A stretch of DNA of 48,701 nucleotides. Source: CAZDAM01 sp964503595. GTDB taxonomy: Bacteria; Muiribacteriota; UBA6191. The notes beneath the pieces were generated by a model. The model did not search any database. It saw only the letters and a program-made list of their open reading frames with translations, and was not told the origin of the DNA. Below, piece by piece: positions 16,322-25,300 of this stretch; within the stretch, counting starts at the first letter, position 1, and each line of letters opens with the position of its first letter. The DNA lies in assembly GCA_964503595.1 (NCBI GenBank), contig CAZDAM010000011.1, forward strand, positions 1-48,701. The letters are read 5' to 3'. Position numbers and translations under genes: made by a program.

Positions 16322-19300
16322 ATGAACCGTATTTCCTCCCCCCTGAAGCTGCTATGTATCCTGACAGGGATGGTGTTTCTGGCTGTTCTGGGAACGGGGT
16401 GCGGTTCTTCATCGGGAGGGGCGAGCAATGGGAGTGCTTCCCTTCCCGTTCAAAACCCGGTCACACCGACTTCTGTTCTTTTAAGCGGGAGAGTGGAGCT
16501 TCCAAGCCTTTTCAATCTGGAAAATCTTTCGATCTCGCGGGCTTTGGGATCGATGGATTCCATGGCCAATCCCTATTCGGGATTTATTGTAGAGGCCAGT
16601 TTTCAGAACTCAGCAGGACTCCGTCAGGTTGTTACCGGAACCATTGATATGGCTTCAGGGACTTATGTCCTCAAGGATCTTCCCCTGAACACGGAAATTG
16701 AAGTCACGATCAGAAAAGGTAAGGTGGTTTTAAAGCGTCTGGTTGAACCTTTGACAACTTCCAACGCTGAATCCATTCGCAATGTGACGGTGGCAAGTAC
16801 TGCCGAAGCCCTTCTGGTAGAAAAGATCCGGGCCCAGGGAAATACATCGGGTCTGGTGGAACTGAGGAAGCTTGAAAGTTTTTCCCAGGAGGTGGTGTCT
16901 CTTTCCGAGGTTCTGAACACGGAGTTTCTGAATGAGAATCTGGATGAGAACGCCCCCTCCCTGATTGAGCGCCCGGTGGTGATCAAACAGGCTGAGAATT
17001 CGGCAGGGGGGGTCGTCGGTTCAGCAGTTCCCAACCAACTTCCCTGGCTGGTGTTTGAAAGAATTGATACATCTCAGCGGGCTAATGTGCGCCTGCAGTT
17101 CACTCTCAATGATCGGGAGGGAGATCCGGCGGATATTTTCCTGACTTTTTCTTCCGGGAATCAGCAGAATGAAACCATGACCCAGTCAGCAGAGGAATTC
17201 CTGCCTTTAAACGGCCTTGTAGCCGGAGATGGTCGGCTTTACTCTTTTGTCTGGGCTTCGGCCAGGGATCTGGGCGTGGGCAGGATGCATGATGTCCGGG
17301 TTACGGCCCGTGTCTGGCCGGGTGGGGCGAACAGAACAGAAGCCAACCAGACCGAGACGGTGACGATCCGGTTTCAGGTCGACAACCGGGGACTCCCCAA
17401 TATCAGTTCGCTGGCCCCGGTGAAAAAAATCGTTGGCCAGCCCCTGACTCTGCAGATTCTGGGAGATCAGTTTCAGAATGTGGAGAGGGTCTATCTGGAA
17501 TACCTTGGAAATCAGGGCTTTATCCAGCCCCGCTCCGTCGAGGTGCCTTTTACAGTTTTTTCTCCTCAGGAAATTCAGGCTGATCTCACTGCCTGGAAAC
17601 TCTTTCCGGTTCCTTACAACATCGTGGTTGTGGATCGGGAGGGTTTTCAGAGTGTTTCGGTTCCGGTCCTGAATGTGGAAGAGGATCTTCTGCCCCAGCC
17701 CTCCCTGAATTCTCTTGTTCCAACCAGCGGTCTGGTGAATGACGTCAGGACTCTGACTTTCCAGGGAAACCGGCTGTCAGGAATTTTTCAGGACAGGGCT
17801 TTTCTGAAACATATGACCCTGAACACAACGGTTCCTCTGGAGGCGGTTCGGGCCACACTTCTTTCTACGGCAACGGGTTTGATGCTCTGGGAAGGAAAGG
17901 TTCCGGCCAGGATTGCTGCAGGTTTCTGGGAAGTCTTTGTGGACAGCACCTGCGGAAGCTGTGGGGGGCCGGTCAAAATCGGTACCGGAGCTCTCAATCA
18001 GTGGCTGGCCCGGGAACCTCTGGCTGAGGTTCAGAGCCTGATTGTAAGTGGTGCCGTCCAGCCCACTCTGGCGACCAATGATCAGGATAATTTCATTCGT
18101 CTGCAAGGTGCCTGGCTCTCTTCGGTCAACAGGGTTGCGATCTCATCCAGTCCCACTCTTCTGGTACAGAATATCCCGTCCCAGACTTCTCTTCCGATTA
18201 CTTCTGTAGCGACCAATCAGGTGATGGTTCGCCTGAATGCGGGTTTTCCGAGTGGGGAATGGTGGCTTGGGGTCAATAATGACTCAGGGGCCTCCCTGGT
18301 TCCTGTTCAGCTTTCCGTAAGGGAGGGTCCGATTGAATCAGCCACGGTCAGCATTCATTCCAATTCGGGGCTGAATACTCCGATTGGAGGAACTCCTCCT
18401 CAGATTTTTAATAATTCATCTTTCTTTCTGAGACTGGATGGAGAAAGGCTTTCCTCTCTGAGTGAGATTCGCCTGATTCACCAATCCAGAAGCGGGATTC
18501 AGTACACAACAGCCCCGTTTGTAAAAGATTTTGTCTTTGCGGGGGCCCGTATTCCTCTGCACATGGCTCCGGGTTTTTATCGGATCAGTGTTGTCAATGA
18601 AGGTGGAGTCAGGGAGCTTGCCTGTCAGGCTCCGGGCTGCCTTGAGATTCGGGAAAGCGGAACGACGATCCAGAAAATTGAGAATGTAACGGCGGCGGCT
18701 CCGTTGACGTTCGATTCCATTCTGAGTTCTGAATCGGCTCTGATTGTTGTGGAAGGAGTGGGTCTTGCGGGAATCGAACGGGCCCGTATGGTAGCCGCAA
18801 GTGCACAGGATTTATCTGTTGCGGGAATCCCGGCAGCTTCCTGTGCGGTGCAGGGAATCGGTCCGGGAGTTTCTCCTGAAGTGAATGTTCAGCCGGATTA
18901 TTTTGTCGCCACCTTAAGTGTTGGTCCCAGTCAGTTTCTGACTCCGGGCTGCTATGTCACCGAGTTCTTTCATACGAATCTTGGGTGGCTGCATTCTTCG
19001 GTGACGATCTTTCGGGTCCTGGAGCGCCAGCCGACGATTTCCCAGCTTCTGCCGTCCCAACTGGGTACCAATGTTCTGGCGAGCGCTGATTTTGAAATCC
19101 GGGGAAGTGGCCTGTTCGGGCTTACCAGTGCCGACTTTTACCGGATGACTTCGGATGTGGCGGACTGTTCGATGACCCTGAGCACACCCACGATCAGCAT
19201 ACCCCGGCAGTCCTTTGTCGGTTTCGACTCCTCTTCGGCCCGTCTGGCCAATGGTGGACTGGCCAGCTATGGGGTATCACCAGGAACCTGGATTCTCAAG

Positions 19301-22300
19301 GTCAAAAACAGGAGCTTTCCGAATGTTCCTGGTTCGAGTGAAAGTCCCTGTGATCCCAACCGGGCGGTTTTGAAGATTACGGAACCACAGCTTGAATTCA
19401 CCGGTTTTCCGGTAGGGGGGGGAGTCCTTCCGAGTACGGTTCTGGGACGAACTCAGACCAGTCCGATTCAGATTGCCGGAGCTTATCTGAGCGGTCTTCG
19501 GGAAGTGAACCTGATCCGGCGATTTGATGTCACAAACATTCCCTCGTCCTTTGCCACGGAAATCACCAGTACGGTTTTCTCGCTGGCCAGTCTCAGGGTT
19601 CCAACGGGCCTGCTTCCCGGAGACTATGATCTGGAGCTGACCAACTCCTCGGGGCTGGGGCCCATCCGGACCGGCCTAGTAACCATCATCGAAGATCTGC
19701 CTCCTCTTCCGGAAGACCTGATTCTGGCTTCGGATGACAGTCTGAATACCCACGATATCTTTTTACAGCTTTATGGCGAGCATATGGAATCACTGGCTCT
19801 TCAGACTTCGCAGATTTCCGTACCGATCTCAGCAAGGGATCTCTGTCTTCGGGATTTGCGCTCGGAAGCCTCTGCTCTTGAAGCAACCCGCTGTGTATCG
19901 CTTTCGCTTTCCGATGTCAGTCTGATTGCTCTTCCTGATGGAACCCGTTATCTGGAACTTAAGGTTCCGGCCGGTTTTTATGGCGGAGATTATGAGCTTG
20001 AAATTGCCAATATGACCGGAAGCAGGGCCAGTCCCCCGGTTTCTTCACGGCTGACTGTTTTTGAGCCAGTGGCTGATTTTTCCACAGTTTCCGTACTCAA
20101 GCTTCCCAATGAAACCGAGTTTGGCTTTGGAGAAAACGATCGTCTGCTCAAGCTGGAGATCCGCGGGGATCACCTGGCATCGGTCGATTCGATCCGGCTG
20201 GAACTCGATGATCCTTTTGAATCGGGACTTGAGAATATCATTGAGCTTGATGAGTCCATCATTCATCGGGTTTTTGATTCTACCGGGGTCAGCCTGATTA
20301 CCACCGTGGAGCGCTACCGCCGTCCGGGAAGCTATAACCTTCGGCTTAGAAACAACTCCGGTACCTATTCCCCAGTCCCGAATCCGATTACCTCAAGGTT
20401 TTCCCAGCAGGTCCAGGTGCGGGAAGGGGGACCCAGGCTGATTCGCTCGGGCTGTCTGGACATGACGGAAGTCTGTGAAGCCTCACCTTCTCTTTCGACA
20501 GATGCCAGCTGCCAACCCAATTCGACAGGTCCGTCACTGGAAACTTCCCGCAATGTGGATTCGACCAGAAACCTGAGGCTGGCAGGCTGTAATTTCTTCA
20601 CCCTTTCCAGAATCCGGATTTACCGGGAAGATTCTCTGATTCCGGAGTTAAGTTGGGAAGTTCCGCCGCTTGGGGCAAGCCTTGAAGGCAGTGGAGTCCT
20701 GACCAGGGCCACAGCAGCGATTGAAGTCGATCTGCCCCAGTTCCTCAAATATATCGGTTCCTATGATGTCCAGATCACCAATTCAGCCTCTTCCCGCCGC
20801 TTCTCCCGTCGTCTGCGTTCCATTGAGACTTTCCGGGCGACCATCAATTCGGTTTTTCCGACCCTTCTGCAGAACACAGAAGAAACAACTCTGAATGTTT
20901 CCGGGGATCATCTGACTGGAACGACCCATGTCGCTCTCTGGTCGGTGGATTCCAACCTCAACCCGGTGACCGAGGTCGTGGCTTTGCCCTTTGTGCAGAA
21001 TGCCAATGACCCCCTGCATTTTCTGACTGCGGAAGTGCCAAGAGGTTTGAGTCCCGGGAATTATCGGCTGAGAATTGACAATACGATTGGTTTTAACCCG
21101 GTTCCCAATACCAATATTCTGACCGTGGCCGAAGCGCCCCTTTCGATTACGACTCTCTCGGAGCGCTATCTTCTGAATGACACCACCAGAGTTCTGACTC
21201 TGACTGGCGATGGTTTCATGGGAGTGGTCACTTCCCAGGTGAAGCTTGAGCCGGTGACAGATGCCATTTTTGGCCCCCTGAATGCGGCAACCCTGGTTCC
21301 GCTTGCCAGTGTATCCATTGCCGGGGTGGAAATTGTTTCCCGAACCCAGATGAAACTGACAGTCCCGGCGAAGAAACTTCCGGGGTACTACTGGATTTCG
21401 ATGGGGAACACGGTAAGCACAAGCTTTCGCTCTGCTCTGGTCCCGGAGATTCGCGAAGTCGCTCCCAAAATCTATGACATTGATCCCGCATCCCGCTCCT
21501 ATGCCTTGAATACCACCATGGAAGTCCGGGGAGATGCCTATCTTGGGGTAAGAGGCGGGAGCAGTGACAGCTATGTCCGGCTCAAATCCGTCTTTGGCAG
21601 CATTGAGCGGACGGTCGATGCGGATGTAATTGATTATCACACGCTCCTGGTGGATGTTCCCCAGAATCTGGCCATCGGTGAATATGAGATCGAGGTGAAA
21701 AATACCCAAGGTGTGGCAAATTCGAGGGTTGTGACCCGTTTGTCCATCATTGAAGAACTGGCCAGCGTCTCGCTGGTTTCTCCGGCGACTCTGGCCTATG
21801 ATGCCAATTTCCTCTCCGGGGTCGGGGTGGATTTTTACGGCCTGAATTTCCAGGGTGTGAGCGGGATCTCGATGACAACAACGGTGACCGCCGGGACATT
21901 CACCTATGATTTCCAGGTTCCCTGCCCGGATCTGATTCCCTATATCGCCATGCAGAGCTGCCGGATTTCGACTTCGGGGATCGTGTATCCGGGAGTTTAT
22001 GATCTTTCTGTGACCAATATGGCAGGAACGACTCCTCTGACCCAGACCCTGGAAATTCTGATTCCTTCCTCCACGATTTCAAGCTTTACCCAGGAAGGCC
22101 CGCTAAACAGCGAAACCGAAATCATTCTCACGGGTCAGAATCTCAGGCGCTTTGAGATCCTGAGAATGATTGCCACAGCCGGGGCTGAAACCTGCGATGC
22201 GATTTCTAACGCCGATCCCAACTGCTCGGTCAAGGAAATTTCGAATACCGAAGCCCGGCTTCTTTTCAATCTGCCGGGAGCCACAGCCACAAGCTGGACG

Positions 22301-25300
22301 ATTGAATACCAGACCTATGGCGACCGACGGGCCGGGATTGGTCCCCGCTACCTGGAGTTTTTCACCCGAACTGGCAATGTCCCCGAAATTACCGGCTTCA
22401 CCTATGCGGCAGGAGGGGGCCTGCCTACAACTTCCGACTTCGTCGGCTCGACAGCCACAGTAACGACCACTCATATTGAACGGGGTCTTCCGGCCAATCT
22501 GATCATTTCCGGCAATCACTTTCTGGATATTCAGAGAATTGAGCTCTGGAAGGACTCCAGGAAGTTCACCCTGGCCTGTACGACAGCTTTTGGGGTTGAT
22601 TCCCTGAATCGCAGTACAGATGCAACCTTGCCGGTCTTTCTGCCTTCCCAGCTTTTTTCCTACGGCACCACCCCGCCGGTTCTTCCGATTGGTGGAGGAG
22701 TCTGCACCGGAGTCAATACCACAGGGCCAACCCTTGATGTGATGTCTTTACCACTGAGGCCTGGAGTCTATTCCTTTGTTCTGGTGGGAAGAGACAATAA
22801 CAAGGTCATGACCTCCGGAAAAAAAGCTCCTTCAGCCCAGTTCTATTTTGGGGAGGACAGGCCTTCCCAGGTCAGTATCAGCATTCTCAGTCCGACCACA
22901 TTCAACAATCAGGATTTGCAGTATGAGGTGACGGGCAAGGATCTGGGGGGGGCCGATCTGGTTGAAATTTCCCGCTCTCTGGCGCCGACTTTTCTGGCAA
23001 CCTATGGGATCGGGGCTTCCCAGATTTCTTCTCTGGGGAAATTTACCGGTATCATTCCCAAAGGCACGGTAAGGGGGCTGAAGGATCCGAATTTTCCTTA
23101 TTTCTTTCAGGTCAGAAACAGCCGGGGAAAGATTGTGGCAGCCACTCCCATCATCAAAATCGGTGAGGAAGCTGCCCAGCTTACAACGATCAATCCTCCA
23201 TCCGGCAGGAATAACAACCCGTTGACGGTCACTGTCAGCGGTCTCAATCTTCTGGGAGCCGGGCAGATTACCGGAGGCCCACCTGCCAATCCCAACCGCA
23301 ATCAGGTTCGGTTGACCTATAAACCGGGATATATGTCCGCGGACATCACGACAGAAACTGTCGAACTTTCCTCTTCTGTCTACAGCCAGAGTGTGACTTC
23401 CTTTCTTCTTACCCTGCCTTCCCAATTACGACCCGGAGACTGGTTTTTATCTGTGGAGAATGATTTCGCCTCTACAGTCGGAAATCCCCTGATTGCAACC
23501 AATGTTGTTTTTACCGTGGTTGATTCCGCAGTGCAGGTTTTAAGTCTGACTCCCACAACTTCGGCCTTTGATGTTCTGCCGGCGACCATGACCTTGACCG
23601 GGCAGTCTCTGGGGGGCCTGCACACCCTGACTCTGAACCTTCTGGATGAATCGCTGAATTTTTCCCGTACCCTGTCTCTGGTGTCTTCCCCCGATGTGAC
23701 TTCGGCCACCTGGGGAGCAGCGTCCTTTACCCTGCCCCAGAGCCCGGAATTCCTGATTCCTGGAACCTACAGCATCACGGTGGAAAACCCGACCGAAGCC
23801 GTCACTCTGCCAAATCTCACCCTGGATATTCTGGAAAAACCTCCGCTGATTACCGGTTTCAATGCTTCAAGCTATAGCAATGCAACCACTAGGAATCTTG
23901 ATATTTATGGCCGGAATCTGTTTGGCAGACCGACGATTACTCTGGCCAGGACGGGTTCGACTGCAATTAGCCTGGGGCTCACGGGTATCACCCAGTCTGC
24001 CGGTCTGCTGGAAGGGCTGACGCTACCGGATTCCCTCTACCCGGATACCTGGTCTCTGTCTCTGGTGAATTCGGCTGGTTCCACCCAGTTTCCTCTGGTA
24101 GTCACGGAACCGGTTCCGATTGTCAATCAGCTGATTCCCAGCGAGGTTCCCTTCGATCTGGAGGCTCCGATCCGTATCATCGGAGACCATATGCTGGGGG
24201 TTCAGACAGCTTCTTCCTCCGTGGTTCTGACCGACCTGATCAGGACTCCTCTGATTGGAGTTCTGCCTCTGGATCGTTATGAAATTGCTGCAGTGGTTCC
24301 TCAGGGGGTCAATGTAGGCCGCTATGAGGTTCTGGTCAGTAACCGCACGGGCAGAAATACGACCTCGGCGTTTCTGACGGTGAAGGGAAGCGGGCTTTCC
24401 GTCACTTCCTTTGCACCGGTGACCGGGCCCCGTTCCGGAGGAAACACCGTGATTCTGAGTGGAACGGCCTTTCGGGAAGGAGCCAGTGTCACCTTTGGGG
24501 GCACAGCTGGTTACGATGTGAAGGTGCTGCCGGACAGCCTGGAAGTGGTTGTTCCTCCGGCGGCAGGTTCTCTGGATTTTTCATCCGGCCAGACCATGGT
24601 GGATATCACGGTTTACCATCTGGATGGAGAGGCAGTCACAGCTCCGGGGAAATTCACCTATATTGCTATTGATCCCGGCTCACCCATGGTGGAATACATT
24701 GTTCCCGGAAGTCTTGAATCAGGGGCAGGGGAGCCATCCGGAATTCCCCTGAATTCGCGCATTGCCGTCAAATTCAACCAGAGTATGGATCCGAGCACCT
24801 TAAGCACTCCTCTTGGGGTAGGGCCGGGAGCCTATTACGGTTTTCAGGTTCTCTCAGCTGGGGGAGCCATTGGCGGTACTCTTGCCTTCAATCCGGATCA
24901 GGACTGGTTTGTGTTTGATACGGTAGGCAATAACTATGTTGCCAATGATCGGGTGGAAATAGGCCTTTCTTCCGTGCTGCGGGGGGCCAATGGACGCGAG
25001 TTTGTGACGACTGATACAATTCGTCAGTCTTCTTCCTTCTTCGAGCGTGACAGCTTCATTGAAGACTGGAGCTTTGTCGCCGGAGCAGCAGCAGACACGA
25101 ATTCCCTGGGAGTTTCCGGGGTCAACTGGGATCCGGCTCCTGAAACTCCGATCACGGTGAATTTCAACAAGGCAGTCAATCCGTTGACCGTGTTTGCTGA
25201 GGATTTCCGGCTCAGGGAAGTGGCAACAGAAAGAATCATTGCCGTTGTGCCCGAGCTTTCCAGGGACTTGCAGAAGGTGGAACTGAATCCGGTGGAAAGA

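Noticed and set aside
20783..21709. 308-codon minus-strand frame inside the giant lipoprotein gene
   Set aside because: Antisense shadow produced by biased codon use in the repeat protein; no start signal or domain.
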